Source of the DNA: Riptortus pedestris
Lineage: Eukaryota > Arthropoda > Insecta > Hemiptera > Alydidae
Direction of reading: 5' to 3'
Assembly (NCBI GenBank): GCA_019009955.1
Contig: CM032231.1
Span: 92,990,001-93,054,000, forward strand
Length of the DNA stretch: 64,000 nucleotides
Part shown: positions 1 through 11,697 of the stretch, piece by piece
Layout: each line of letters opens with the position of its first letter
Position numbering within the stretch: position 1 is the first letter of the stretch
Made by a program: the position numbers and the translations under genes
Notes under the pieces: model-generated
Told to the model about the DNA's origin: nothing
Seen by the model: only the letters and a program-made list of their open reading frames with translations
Databases searched by the model: none

Positions 1-199
1 GCACAAGGAAATTTCATTATGACTCCTTATAGCTCATAGCTATGTTGACAGTTCCAATTTAGTTATAGGGGGACCTTGACAGGAAAATTAGTTTAAAAAG
101 AAAATTCAGGTTATAAAAACCGTTGACCGTTGAATTTTCATTATATTACCCTTATTGGACATTTTCTGGCATACATTTAACACTTATTGAACCGGCCCC

Positions 200-293
200 G
201 TTTTCGTAAGATCGATGGACGATAGAGAAATTTGTCTAAACTCCCGTCAAGCGTGCAACCTCAGTAGCTGATCCCTCCTTAAGACAATCTGCC
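200..293 (-). repeat. HINE-like terminal fragment
   Basis: Degenerate copy of the AGCAG end of the family in reverse orientation. It shows the conserved ATCGATGGAC stretch, a CCTCAGTAGCTGAT block and a decayed AAGACAATCTGCC end. The rest of the element is missing. Confidence 0.5.
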
Positions 294-629
294 AAAATTC
301 TTCTAGCAACCACAAAAAAGTTTTTGCTACTAAACTATTTTCATATTGAATTTAATTTATAGTACTCACCACCAGCAAGTATAAGTAACAAGTTTTCTAG
401 GAACCTGGTGGAGTGAACGATTTATATAGCTCTAATATAATTAATTTTATATTAAAGTATTTATATTTGACTTTTGTAGCGATCTGGCTGGGGCAATAGG
501 CAGTGGAATCTGTAAAAATATTAGAATTCCTATAATCAAATCACTGACAAAGAATTTAGGAAGGCTTTCACCAACAATCGACTCTTGACCAAATTTTAAA
601 AAAATATAAATTTATTTATAATTAAATGA

Positions 630-1226
630 GTTCTTCACGGGGTTGTGTTAACTAAGCAGATTTCCCTCGTGCTTCACGTATTTGCATTTACCCCATCACG
701 TAAAAGTTCAATGAGAACAGTATTTGGTATTTAGACTTCAAATAATGTGCTTCATAATATAACACCTTATTGTTAATATTACTTGAGTAGGAGTGGGGGG
801 TTTACTGAAGGCCGAAAACAAAAAAATGCAAATATCTCGCTTAATACACAAGATAACGTAAAAGTGTACCTAACAACATTTCTAGAACATTACATTCGCA
901 TTACGATTGGCATACAATTTTTCGATCCACCGCGTAATAACGGAGATGTTAAGAACTTTCGAAACCCCCCCTCTCCTACCTATTAAATTTGAGCCATTAA
1001 CGAACTTGACCTTTAGTTTTACTTAAAACGTATAAATATCGAGTTTGGTAACGATCAAACAAAAATTGCGACCACTAGAGCATTAACAGACAAATATATA
1101 TATATAATTTTCAACGGACCTCATTTTTGTCTCCTGGGTAGGATCGATGAACATTTGAAGAAGTTTTTCGAAAATCGCATCATGAGTACGACCTCAACAG
1201 CTGATTTCCCTTAACGGAAATCTGCT
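630..1226 (-). mobile_element. HINE-like element, reverse orientation
   Basis: Starts with a decayed form of the hairpin end (TTAACTAAGCAGATTTCCC at about 648-666) and runs through the family's middle blocks (GATAACGTAAAAGTGTA; CGATCCACCG; GACCACTAGAGCATTAACAG). It ends in the AGCAG-type terminus, read here as ...AAATCTGCT at 1226. The TA core is short. Confidence 0.75.
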
Positions 1227-1242
1227 AAGAGGTTAAATTATA

Positions 1243-1246
1243 CACC

Positions 1247-1315
<69 letters not shown>
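1243..1315. repeat. (AC)n(TA)n compound microsatellite
   Basis: About 13 AC units run straight into about 25 TA units. It lies between two HINE-like pieces, and the TA part probably derives from the core of one of them. Confidence 0.9.
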
Positions 1316-1319
<4 letters not shown>

Positions 1320-1325
1320 ACATAT

Positions 1326-1660
1326 CATCAAGTTTGTTAACGGCTGAAATCCGACCAGTGGGAGGGGGGTAGAGGGGAGAATTTTGAAATTCAAAATATC
1401 TCCGTTATTATACGTCGGATAGAAAAGTGTATATATTACTAATCTTACTAAAAATTTAATGTTCCATAAATGTTGTTCTATACATATTTTCTGTATCTTG
1501 AATATTATCCTAGATATACGAAGTTTTTAATTTTCGTCTTTCATTCCCAAGTTAAATACCAAATATGGTTTCCATTGAACTTTTACTTTGTGAGATACAA
1601 AGCAAATGCAAATATGTTTTTGCACCCCCCCCCTCCTACTACTTCATTTAAATACTCACG
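1326..1660 (+). repeat. HINE-like internal fragment, plus
   Basis: Contains the family blocks AAGTTTGTTAACGGCTGAAA, the G-rich tract (GTGGGAGGGGGG), ATCTCCGTTATTATACGTCG and a C-rich stretch near the end. Both termini are absent. Confidence 0.7.
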
Positions 1661-2033
1661 GATAATAATCTAACTGAGCTTTGTCCAGGCAATACTAACA
1701 ATATAAAATATATGGTCATTTATGACTGGCCCTTGTAATGCATTCTCAGATTCATAACACTTTATTACCAGTTTGTGAATATTTAAGAGATGAAAGCTAG
1801 CATTTTAAACCAAAAAAGGCCCAATGAAAATATTTGATATTATGTACTTGAATAGCAAATACCTACCTGGCTGTGATTTTTTTTTCTTATTATTACAAGT
1901 TCTTCAACTGTTGAAGGTCACGCTAAGAGTAGGCACACTCTGTGTAATCTAAGAATGCACTTGATTAATGAGTGTGAGAATGACTATTTGTGTAGAAAGT
2001 TGCTAATAAATGGAATAATTAAGGGGGGTGGGG

Positions 2034-2140
2034 TGATTTCCGTAAGGGAAATCAGCTATTGAGGTCGTACTCATGACGCGATTGTCGAAATTTTTCTTCA
2101 AATATCCATTGATCCTACCCAGGAGATGACCCATTCAAAA

Positions 2141-2196
<56 letters not shown>

Positions 2197-2670
2197 CTTT
2201 TACCGCTCTAGTGGCAGCAATTTTTGCCCTATTGTTACCAAACTTGATATATAACCTTTTTATACAAAAAGAAAGATCAAGTTCATTAATGGCTGAAATC
2301 GGACCAGGGGGAGGGGGGGTTTAGTGGGGGGGAATTTCGTAAATTCTTAATATCTCCGTGATTATGCGTCGGATCGAAAAATTGTATAGAACCAATCTTA
2401 TTGCAAATGTAAGGTTCTATACATGTTAGTATGTACATTTTTTCATTATCTTCATTATTAATCGAGATATGTGAATTTATTAGTTTTCCGCCTTCAGTAA
2501 ACCCCCACTCTGACTCATGTCATATAAACAGTAAGTAGTTATATTATGAGGAACTTTATTTGAAGCCTAAAGACCAAATATATTTCTCATTGAACATTTA
2601 CTTTTTGAGATAAATGCAAATACGTGACAAATCTGCTTAGTTAACGCTGCCACAGCCTGGCGGTCTATGT
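2034..2670 (+). mobile_element. HINE-like element, plus
   Basis: The 5' terminus has lost its first bases (starts GATTTCCGTAAGGGAAATC). It has a (TA)n core at about 2143-2192, G-rich tract at 2308-2330, and a decayed hairpin end after AAATCTGCTTAGTTAACG at about 2629-2646. This copy carries the CCTTCAGTAAACCCCCAC type of 3' half. Confidence 0.75.
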
Positions 2671-2686
2671 TTGTATGTGTTCTGTC

Positions 2687-3235
2687 CGTCTAGGGGCTGC
2701 AATTTTGTATGATTGTTACGAACAACTCGATAATTAAACTTTTTATGCAAACCTGAGGATAGAGTACCGAATCGTACTAGGGGCAGTATGAGGGGTTTGT
2801 TTTTTAACACTCATAGTAACCCTGTGAGTAGTCATTTATTTGAGCACATGTTCCATTGCCACATGGACACTACATGTATGATTATATGTAACTACATTAC
2901 AATATTTACAATTTAAGGGATTATTCTCATATAATAAAATTGTGAGATAAGCGAGATAATTACAAATAAAATTAATAAATGAAATTTAAAAACAAATTGA
3001 ATACATAAGGGGGGGGGTGTTATAACGAAAGAGGGAAAATGTAAATTCGTATATATCTTTTATTTTTCGTTTTAATAAATATTGTGAACTCTATATATAT
3101 GATATTTTCTAAAATTGTTATTCTATATACATTCTTGTTGCCAGAATATTAGTTAAGTCCCTTTCAGCTCTCATTAAAGCCCCGCCCTGCTCTTACTTCT
3201 ATGCGATTTTCACATTAAGGTCTTAAATGACTATA
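2687..3235 (+). repeat. Old HINE-like debris
   Basis: Decayed family blocks are visible at 2693-2760 (GGCTGCAATTTTGTATGATTG and following). Further weak similarity runs from the G run at 3008 to the CTCTCATTAAAGCCCCGCC stretch near 3170-3190. The sequence between is AT-rich with no gene. Confidence 0.4.
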
Positions 3236-3265
3236 CCACTTGTAGAGTTTAACCATTCTAGTTTT

Positions 3266-3400
3266 AGCAGATTTCCCTTAAGGGAAATCAGCTATTGAGG
3301 TTGTACTCATGACGGAATTTTCGACATTTTTCTTCAAATGTCCATCGATCCTACCTAGTAGATGACGAAAATGAGGTCCGTTCAAAACTGTATATATATA

Positions 3401-3457
<57 letters not shown>

Positions 3458-4009
3458 ATATATTTGTCTGTTACCGCTCTAGCGGTCGCAATTTTTGTTT
3501 GATCCTTACCAAACTTCATATTTAAGCGTTTTATGTAAAAAGAAAGATCAAGTTCGTTAACGGCTGAAATCGGACCAGTGGGAGGGGGGGTTTAGAGGGG
3601 AGGATTTTCGAAAATTCGAAATATCTTACTATACGTCGGATCAAAAGATTGTAAAGAACCAATCTTATTGCAAATTAAATTTACTATAAATAATGTTCTG
3701 TACATTAATTCTCTATCTTGAATATTAACCGAGATATTTGCATTTGTATTCTACGTGTCACCAATAGGCTATGTTCGGAGTTTCCGACGAGAGCTCTGGC
3801 GGCCGTTTCCATAACTATCGTCCCTCGTGAATAGGTTTAGAGGTTAGGTTAACTGTTTTTTGGGCTAGAAACTACTGGGTTATTACGCCCTAAATAATGT
3901 TTTAGGTTTAGAGGTTTCTTACTACTACAGTTGTTATTAGGTAGATTTCTCTATTGTAAAACTTCACGTGGGAAATCTGCTTAGTTTACGCAGCACCTGC
4001 GTGACGGAC
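3266..4009 (+). mobile_element. HINE-like element, complete, plus
   Basis: Both termini are present. AGCAGATTTCCC starts at 3266 within a near-perfect palindrome, and GACGGAC ends at 4009 in front of a T run. The (TA)n core spans about 3391-3464 and the G tract about 3580-3600. The subterminal GGGAAATCTGCT is at 3970-3981 and the hairpin CGCAG-CAC-CTGCG is at 3989-4002. About 744 bp. Confidence 0.88.
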
Positions 4010-4262
4010 CTTTTTTTTTTTTTCGTAGGGTTCTTCTTAAGTCAGAAATGGGGAATAGAACATGCAAATGAAGTCATATATTCTGAAATGACAAGCAAAT
4101 AGCAATATCTCTTTCCCCACTCCAACATGTGGGATATCGGGCTTAGTTGGATGGACCAACCTTTAAGTAGTTTTAGTACATTCTCAAGGCACCAAAACAT
4201 TCTTGTTAAAACGGAACCTTTTTTAATTATGTGATTATAAAGAAAACAAGTATATTCCTTAC

Positions 4263-4386
4263 CTTGACATCTCCAAACATTTCAACTAGATCATGTGATC
4301 CGCTGCCTAAAGCGAGATGATAAAGAATATCTTGGTCCATAAGTTCAATGTGGGGGTTCCTAAGCCGGACACGTCCATCTTCATAC
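4263..4386 (-). CDS. UPP1: Uridine phosphorylase, exon 2
   Basis: On the minus strand an AG acceptor (complement of 4387-4388) precedes a 124-base exon, which is followed by a GTAAGG donor. One base completes a split codon, then 41 codons follow: YEDGRVRLRNPHIELMDQDI and then LYHLALGSGSHDLVEMFGDV plus K. This matches the N-terminal region of animal uridine phosphorylases, where a VRL-NPNI...DILYH...LFGDVKF pattern is conserved. The enzyme splits uridine with phosphate into uracil and ribose-1-phosphate in pyrimidine salvage. The catalytic core (nucleoside phosphorylase fold) would be encoded by later exons left of the window. The incoming intron is phase 2 and the outgoing intron phase 0. No stop codon interrupts the exon. 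I recognised the family from the residue pattern; a database search was not possible. Confidence 0.85.
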
Positions 4387-4469
4387 CTAAAATGAAATAA
4401 AAAATTAATAAAATACTGTTATTAAAACGCGTAGAGAAATGCAAAGGTATAGCTCAAATAAAACAAAAA

Positions 4470-5611
4470 GTCCGTCAAGCAGGGGTTTCGTTAACTAAGC
4501 AGATATCCAACGTGGTAGTATAGCATACTTGTGACCTCATCTCAACACACACTGTCTATTTCTATGTACAAAGCCGTGAAGTAGAGAAGGCGGAGCAGAG
4601 GGGGGGGGGGTGTACTGCCGGCTGAAAACAAGAAATTACAAATAAATCGCTTAGTATTAAGGTTACGACAAAATGCACAGCACAGTTGTTGAGCATCAAT
4701 AGTTCAACTATACTGATACTATAACATTTTAGCAGATTTCCCGTAAGGTATTGAGGTCGTACTCATTTTCGACAAATTTCTTCAAATTTCCATCGATCCT
4801 ACCCAGGAGATGACGAAAATGAGGTCCGTTCAAAATTATATAGATATATATTTGTCTGTTAACGCTCTAGCGGACGCAAGTTTTGTTTGATCGTTACCAA
4901 ACTCGATATTTGAACGTTTTATGCAAAAAGACAGATCAAGTGCGTTAATGGCGGAAAGCGATCCAGCGGGAGGGGGGGGGGTTTAGAGGGGAGGATTTTT
5001 GAAAATTCGAAATATCTCCGTTACTATACGTCGGATCGAAAAAGTGTACAGAATCAATCTTATGGCAAATTAAATTTACTATAAATATTGTTCTATACAT
5101 TTATTCCCTATCTTGAATATTGACCGAGATATTTGCATTTTTATTAAGTGTAACGGACAAGTGAGTTTCCCGCCAAAAGCTAGTTCGGCCGTAACTGTTG
5201 GGCTCTCGTATGGAGATTTCTCTATTGTATAACTTCACGTGGGAAATCTGCTTAGTTTACACAGCCCCTGCGTGGTGGACTTTTTCTATCCGACTCATAA
5301 TAACGCAAATCTTTTGAATTTTCAAATCCCCCCCCTAAACCCTTACTATTCCTAGTCCGATTTCTGTCAATAAAAAAAATATGATCTTTAGTGTTGACTG
5401 AAACTGTTAAATATGGTATAGATCAAATACACATTTACAAGACTAGAAAGTGAAATCTTAATTGTGACGTCATCGCACAACGAATTTGCATGTATCTCAT
5501 AATAAACGTCACATGAAATCAATATTTTGGTATTTAAACTTATAATAAACAGATTTATGTTATAACGGTTTATTCTTATCATCACCACTGGTTCCTTCAG
5601 AGAAATCAGCT
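4470..5611 (-). mobile_element. HINE-like element, reverse, interrupted
   Basis: Starts with GTCCGTCAAGCAGGGG at 4470 and ends at about 5611 with AGAAATCAGCT. It is split by a second family member at 4731-5280: the left half stops at ATAACATTTT and the right half resumes at TTTTTCTATCCGACTC. Uninterrupted copies read ATATTTTTCGATCCGACTC across this point. Contains the palindrome TGACGTCA at 5465-5472. Confidence 0.85.
4731..5280 (+). mobile_element. HINE-like element nested in another copy
   Basis: Complete copy from AGCAGATTTCCC (4731) to GGTGGAC (5280), inserted in the opposite orientation into the T run of the 4470-5611 element. The host sequence continues on both sides, so the element ends are defined directly and no target duplication beyond T residues is seen. 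It carries a short TA core, a G tract at about 4968-4981 and a CACGTGGGAAATCTGCT block at 5238-5254. Confidence 0.88.
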
Positions 5612-5699
5612 AAAACTATGGAAACTTAATTTCTTCACCCGATGCCAAGGTCCACAGATGACTGACTATCAAGATACCCCAAAATTCACTAGGTAAGAA

Positions 5700-5715
5700 A
5701 TGAAGGTTGAAGTTC

Positions 5716-5773
<58 letters not shown>

Positions 5774-5819
5774 GCGTACTTGCATCAAGATCTCCTGCGT
5801 CTTTAAGGGAAATCTGCTA
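5700..5819 (-). repeat. HINE-like terminal fragment with TA core
   Basis: A (TA)n run at 5719-5772 is followed by decayed sequence and the terminus TTAAGGGAAATCTGCT ending at 5819. Only the AGCAG-type end survives, in reverse orientation. Confidence 0.6.
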
Positions 5820-5879
5820 GAATGAATTACATAATGTTATTCAAGTGTGTAGAATAACATTTAGATAAAATGAAGTTTG

Positions 5880-6063
5880 CACCAATATTGGTTATATTTG
5901 ATTTTTCGATCCGACTCATAGCAATGGATATTTTTAGAATATTTGATTTTCTCCACTTCAAACCCCCACCGTCCCCCCATCAGTACGACTTCATTTGTTA
6001 AAGAACTTGATATTTAGCTTTACATGAAACGCTTATATATTGAGTTTAATCCCTTGGGAGGTA

Positions 6064-6153
<90 letters not shown>

Positions 6154-6252
6154 TTTAACAGACTTTATTTTGCCCGATTAATTAGACTTCGTCTATTAGG
6201 CAGGATTCATGAACATTTGATTAATAACTGATTTCCCTCGGTGGAAATCTAT
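5880..6252 (-). repeat. HINE-like fragment, reverse
   Basis: Family blocks TTTTTCGATCCGACTCATA at about 5903, a C-rich tract at 5957-5981 and TACATGAAACGCTTATATAT are followed by a long (TA)n run (about 6072-6150). The terminus is decayed (GATTTCCCTCGGTGGAAATC). An apparent Tyr-Ile repeat reading frame here is only the translated TA repeat. Confidence 0.7.
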
Positions 6253-6597
6253 TTAAAGTACTAAATGAAACCTATATTTAACCATTTGGAACTACCATGA
6301 TAGTTATTTGGACTGATATGAGTTATAAGGGTGAAATTTAAAGACGTACGTATAATGGAATGCTGTGGTTGTTAGGACAGCGGAAATAACTGATCCTTTC
6401 TTCCAGGCAAGGTGAAAGAAAGAAGAGAAGGGAATAGACTTAACAGTCTAGCGGTTACACAAGGTCGGCCTCTCACAGATCTCACCGACTAACTAATATC
6501 ACACACACACACCTGAGCGAACGCAATTAAGGCAATTTGATTAGCCATCATAAATCAAGTTGAAGAAATTCATAGTGCCTACTACAACTCACACATT

Positions 6598-7614
6598 AGC
6601 AGATTTCTCCCTAAGTCGTACTCATGAAGCGATTTTCAACACATTTCTTCGAATGTCCTTCGATCCTACCTAGGAAATGACGAAAATGAGGTCCGTTCAA
6701 AATTATATATACTCAACCGCAAAAAAAAACCGGACACTTCATTTTTGTCGTATTAAAAGCTAATTTTCAGCAATTTTCTTTATGTGGGTATTCTAGTTAT
6801 TACAGAGAATTTAGAGTCTAAGTCCATTGAACTAATCCCTTCAGGATTAGTAAACAATTAGATAAAACTCAGATTAGATTTATTTGTCGTGAAGTTGATC
6901 TATTCTAAACTGTAAGTAGTTTTTCGCACATTTAAACATCTTTAATTATTAACGAAGCATTTTCTTTAATTAATGTTTTATTTTTATTTCGGTCCAGAAT
7001 AATGGGTCTTTCAAAGTTAGATGGAAGGCCGGAGCTTACGTTACATTGCCGAAACGCTTGGGGTAGCGAAGTCTACCATTCACTGTAATAAAAATGAAGA
7101 ATATTTTTTTTTTTAAACGTGTTAATTTATCTTTTTATTTTTTTTTATTTTGTATTTTTTTGTAAATAATCAATAACAATTATTCACTTTTGGCAGATTT
7201 TGTTTAAATAACCTATAGATTAACCAATTATTTTAATTAAAAAGATTAATATACATATATATTAAGTATTTAACAAAATTATAAGACTAAATCTAAGTGT
7301 CCGGTTTTTTTTGCGGTTGAGTGTATATAGTTTTCAATAAAATTAATGGGTTATATTCAGATATATTTCAGTAATTCTTTTTATTTTTGGTGAAGAATAT
7401 ATTTGCTCAGATCTGAGAGGTTGGCTGACCTGTTTGTTTACAATTCCGACTCATTCCATTGGAAGGTTATTAAAATTGACTGATTGATTTCTCATTACCG
7501 TTTGTATTTATTCCACTTAATATTTACGTTGGTGTTAAGTGTTACCAGTATGTAGATTTATCTATTGCGTTCACTTGGATAATCTGCTTAGTTTACAAAG
7601 CACCTGCGCAACGA
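6598..7614 (+). mobile_element. HINE-like element interrupted by a Tc1 relic
   Basis: The 5' end starts at 6598 (AGCAGATTTC) and reaches the TA core at 6702-6711, where a Tc1-like element is inserted. The element resumes at 7322 and ends in the family's 3' half: CAATAAAATTAATGGGTTAT, TAATCTGCTTAGTTTACAAA, then a mutated hairpin and ACGAA at 7614 before a T run. Confidence 0.75.
6712..7321 (+). mobile_element. Internally deleted Tc1/mariner-like element
   Basis: Inverted ends are obvious. CTCAACCGCAAAAAAAAACC at 6712 is mirrored by the complementary sequence ending at 7321 (28 versus 27 bases, differing by one A in the A run). Between them, 7042-7083 can be read as YIAETLGVAKSTIH, typical of the helix-turn-helix of Tc1 transposases. 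The catalytic DDE region is absent, so this is a non-autonomous deletion derivative. It sits in the TA tract of a HINE-like element, as expected for a family that targets TA. Confidence 0.75.
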
Positions 7615-7985
7615 ATTTTTTTATTATTGGAATCATGTCTTAATAAAGAACAATTAAAACCAAAATGACTGTACTGGTTATGGAGTTAGGGCACAAATCC
7701 AATTTGCATTACGAAATAATGATAAGTGTTTCTTGATACAAACACGAATGTACAACGTGGACGTAATCTCAGCATTAATAATAAATCATAAGCTCATTGA
7801 TAATGAGACACTTATGATTTGCTGGATCACTTATAGATTATAAACTAATCTTTATGTGACGTTAGTTAATCACATAGAGGAAATATCTTTGTGTTACCAC
7901 AAATACAAATAGTTATGGAAACCGTTTCCAAAGCAAGCATATGTGTGTTTTTGACAGAACCACATGATCTGATTATTTAAAATGA

Positions 7986-8833
7986 AGCCCGTCACGCAGG
8001 GGCTGCGTCAACTAAGCAGATTTCCACACGATAAATTTACAATAGACCTTTTTAGCACCACGTGAATATTAAGTGGACAAATAAAAAATGACAATGAGAA
8101 ATCTTACGGTCAATTTATATTTTAGAAACCACCACAATCGAAGGCACCTGAATTGTGAACAAACAAGTTGGCCAACCTCTCAGAGCTGAGAGATAGAAAT
8201 ATTCTAGAAAGAAAAACAATTACTTTAATATATCTGAATATAATATATTAATTTTATTGAAAACTATTTACTATATCTGATGTTGCAATTTATAAAGAAC
8301 CAGAATGATTTGTACCCCAATCTTTTAGTAACCCTATTTTAGTAATCCAAGAACAAAAGACGGTGGGGGGAGGTCATCAGAACATATTTGCATGTATCTC
8401 ATCTAGAAAAGATTTATTGAACACAATATTTGGAATTTCTGATTGAAATAACACGGTTCATGATATAATGGCTTAATCTTAACTTAAGATGAAAAAGAAG
8501 GGGGTTTACTTCAGGCTGAAAATTAAAAAATGCCAATATCTCGGTTAATATTTGAGATAGAGAAAGAATTTATATAGCAAAATTAATAGAATATAGATTT
8601 TCAATAAGATTGATTATAATAACGATGTATTTTGAAGCATAATTTCAGAGACATTCCGAAATTCCTCCTTTAACAACCCCCCCCCCCCACTGACACTATT
8701 TCAGCCATTGACTTGATCATGATGAATTGATCACTTTTTTTTTCTTAAAACGAATCTCCTTCGATGGACATTGGAGGACATTTTTCGAAAATCGAGTCAT
8801 GAACCTCAATTACCAATTTCCCTTAAGTGACTT
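7986..8833 (-). mobile_element. HINE-like element, reverse
   Basis: Starts GTCACGCAGGGGCTGCGT (perfect hairpin arms) at about 7990, followed by AACTAAGCAGATTTCC. It carries the type of 3' half with AATATTAAGTGGACAAATA and TTGAAAACTATTTACTATAT, a C run at about 8680-8690, and a worn AGCAG-type end near 8833. There is no TA core. Confidence 0.75.
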
Positions 8834-9329
8834 AGTTTTTATTTGGACAATTATTCAATTAAATGTCCCCTCTCTAAATTTTATTCACGTCTAAAATATT
8901 TCAGGTCATACAATTTATAATATTCTCTCAAATATATTTAACGAGCAGCAGTATATGAAAGGTATTTGTTTGGCTGCTAATAATTTGACAACCGCTCCTG
9001 TAATGAACAGGTCTAATTAAAATTATATATTTTCATTAAACACTGATTTAATCCTCTATGGCTTCAGGACCAATTTTGAATAATTGGAAGCCCTTTAAAT
9101 CAATCTAATATTAAATAATGTTGTACAAACACACAAAGGTTTCCCTTTACATCTTGTGATCTACAGTAATCAAACATTTAAATTTTGAATGCGAATTCAT
9201 TTTTCCTTATTACAGAAGCTCTTTAAGCTATTTATTATGTATTAAATGTTTGGAAGTTGGGTTTTACTAATTTCAAGAACATTTGGTACCAAAATAATTA
9301 ACCTTTCTTTGATTGTAAAAATAAAGTGT

Positions 9330-9748
9330 CCCCTGCTTGGTTAATATTTGAGATAATGTACATAACAAAATCAATAGAAAATTACATTTTCAATAAGATG
9401 TATTTTATACCCTTTTTCGATCCGAAGTATAATAACAGAGATGTTCCGAATTTCCCACCTTTAAATTCCCCTCCTGGTCCAATTTTTGCCATTATCGAAC
9501 AAACAAAAGATCAGTCTTTAGTTTTGCATGAAACGCTTACACATAGAGTTTGGAAACGATCAAACCTAAATCGCGATCGATAGAGCGGTAACTGACAAAT
9601 ATATATGTGTGTGAGTGTGTGTGTCATTTTTAACGGACCACATTTTCGTCATCCACTAGGTATAATCTATGGACATTTCAGGAAATATTTTGAAAATCGC
9701 GCCTTGAGAACAGTCTCAATAGCTGATTTCCCCTCAGAGAAATCTGCT
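9330..9748 (-). repeat. HINE-like fragment, reverse
   Basis: Internal blocks (TTTTTCGATCCGAAGTATAA; TTTGCATGAAACGCTTACAC; GATCGATAGAGCGGTAACTG) lead to a short TGTG microsatellite at 9603-9623. The AGCAG-type terminus ends AGAAATCTGCT at 9748. The hairpin end is missing. Confidence 0.75.
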
Positions 9749-9891
9749 ATATATATATGTATGTATATATAGTTTCGAATGGACCTCATTTACAATTATC
9801 TCCTGTGGTCAATGTACATTTGAAGGACTTTTTCGAAAATCGCATAATGCGTAAAATTATAGTACAGATTTCCCTTGGAGGAATATGCTAA
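9749..9891 (-). repeat. HINE-like terminal fragment, reverse
   Basis: A second, directly adjacent copy of the AGCAG-type end: TA core remnant, TTTCGAATGGACCTCATTT, CATTTGAAGGACTTTTTCGA, and a decayed terminus at 9891. Adjacent terminal pieces suggest insertion of one copy next to another. Confidence 0.6.
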
Positions 9892-11254
9892 AAATGAGCA
9901 GATACTCTAGATTCCATTATCGGACAATTGGGAGTAGGACAGCTCGTTTTAGAGTCCGCAGATACCTTTGTTATAGCATCAAACTCCTAATCGCTGGACA
10001 GGAGTCACTATCGGAGACAATATTCCCGCTCAGTCCACCTGAAGCTAATTTATCAGCTGACGGAATGTATAAAGTCTGGAGGAGACTATAGAGTAGGATG
10101 ACCGAACGTTGGGCTAGGTCTTCAATCAAACCACAAAATTACCTACATCCTCTATTACCACGCCTACAGTCACGCCTTGCTCTGGTGGCTGGAAACCATT
10201 TAAATCTTTTAAATTATAATTAAAGGTGGTAGTTATATAATTTGGTGTGACACAATTTAAGCAATTCACACTTTTATCTTAAAAAAAAGAAAAAGAAATA
10301 GATGGTGAAGCCGCCATATTCTTAACTATAAGGTAGCAGTTATAATGGTGTTTGTTATTCACTTAAAAGGAACATTCAAAGAAGCCAATTTAAAAAAGAA
10401 TTACAGTTTCAACAAAAGGATCTATCAAACAAGGGACATTTCCATTTATTTAAATAACAAACGCCCCCAAGCTATTAAGGCCTTGAATAATGCAGGTATC
10501 TCAAAATGAAAGGTTTGCGTAGCAAATTGAGGGAATATTTAACAGCGCTTTTATTTTTTATTATGTTCTAACAAACATAAATATCAAAGTCTAATGGTCT
10601 TTACAAAGGGTCAATTATAAGCATGGAAATTCAGGTCAATTTTATTTACAAAGGACTCTTAAATCCTTGGATTTCTAAAGTATGGCTACTTGACTTATGA
10701 TAACGAGCCTATGGTAGACCTGTTGTAGAGTGTATTATTTGTCTTATTGTAATTATGATGGAATCGTGCTGAAAAGTGTTGTATATGTCCACTGTAGGTG
10801 AGTCATTTTTGTATAATTTTTGGCCAAGTTATGATTGAGAATATAAATATAATTTTTGATCATTAAAAAATATATTGGTAATTAAGATATATTTGTCTTG
10901 GATATCTTGAGTATTCGTGGTGATAGATAATTGAGATTTTAGGCAAATGGTAACACTGTTCTGCATCAATATCCTCCCTTCATCAGAAATGTATTTTTAT
11001 GTTTTGAGGTATGCTGAATGTGAATCCAAAGGCAGGAAATCTTTATCAGGCACCATTTCATGTCAAATTTGTATTATGGGCCAAAAAATGAGGCGTTTTT
11101 CGACATTTTGAGCATGTTTTCATAGAAAACTTCAACGAAAAATGAAAAGCTAAAGTGTTAGGCTTAAAGAATTGTTAGACCTTCAGTCAGAAGTATTATG
11201 CAGGGACAAAGTGCATACCTGCCTCTTATCTTGAAGGTTCTAAGGCAATGCTTA

Positions 11255-11690
11255 CAGTGCTTCTTTTTATGTGAGTGGGACACTAGAAAAAAAGTAGATC
11301 AATACACAGAAAATGACCAGACCCCATAAACACAATTGCAAAAAAAAATATTGTCAATCCTCCCTTGGTTGAAAAGAACACCAAATTTCTACTCCCACCT
11401 CTCCATATCAAATTAGGTCTGATAAAGAATTTCGTGAAAGCAATGGATAAGGAGAGAGAAGGTTTTGTTATACTTAATCAGAAGTTGCAGAAATTAAGTA
11501 AAGCAAAGATTAAAGGGAGGGATTTTTGTGGGGTCACACATCCGCGCTCTATTTAAGGACCTGGAATTCAAAGGAAAAATAAATAAAACTGAAAAACAAA
11601 ATATGAAATGCGATTAAAACTTGTGACAAGAATTTTCGGGCAACAAAAGAGTTTCGAATTACAAAGACATTGTTAATGAATTCCTTCAAT
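11255..11690 (+). pseudogene. Decayed transposon-associated ORF (LPPLHIKLGL type)
   Basis: Reading in pieces gives FFLCEWDTRKKVDQYTENDQ at about 11260-11320, then LLPPLHIKLGLIKNFVKAMD at about 11389-11448, then LFKDLEF and SGNKRVSNYKDIVNEFLQS to about 11690. At least two frame changes and several stops intervene. I know this block order (CEWDSR..., LPPLHIKLGLMKxFVKA, LFKDxEF, NFLGN) from a protein family repeated many times in arthropod genomes and treated as transposon-derived. I do not know its function. It is inactive here. The identification rests on memory of the motif order. Confidence 0.5.
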
Positions 11691-11697
11691 CACTTTT

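Larger units (their letters stand above)
1..4262 (-). other. Intron 2 of uridine phosphorylase (partial)
   Basis: Sequence 3' of the second coding exon on the minus strand. The exon ends with a canonical GTAAGG donor (complement of 4257-4262), so the third exon should lie at lower coordinates. I found no segment here that continues the uridine phosphorylase protein, so it is presumably left of the window. The space is mostly HINE-like repeats (separate entries). Positions 294-629 and 1661-2033 are AT-rich with no recognisable content. Confidence 0.6.

Noticed and set aside
483..579. Short plus frame after an acceptor-like TTTTGTAG (DLAGAIGSGICKNIRIPII...)
   Set aside because: Short, stops after about 33 codons, no recognised family and no donor.
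6040..6231. Open frames with long Tyr-Ile repeats (also near 19300, 19756, 35600, 55182)
   Set aside because: They are only translations of (TA)n microsatellites in transposon cores.
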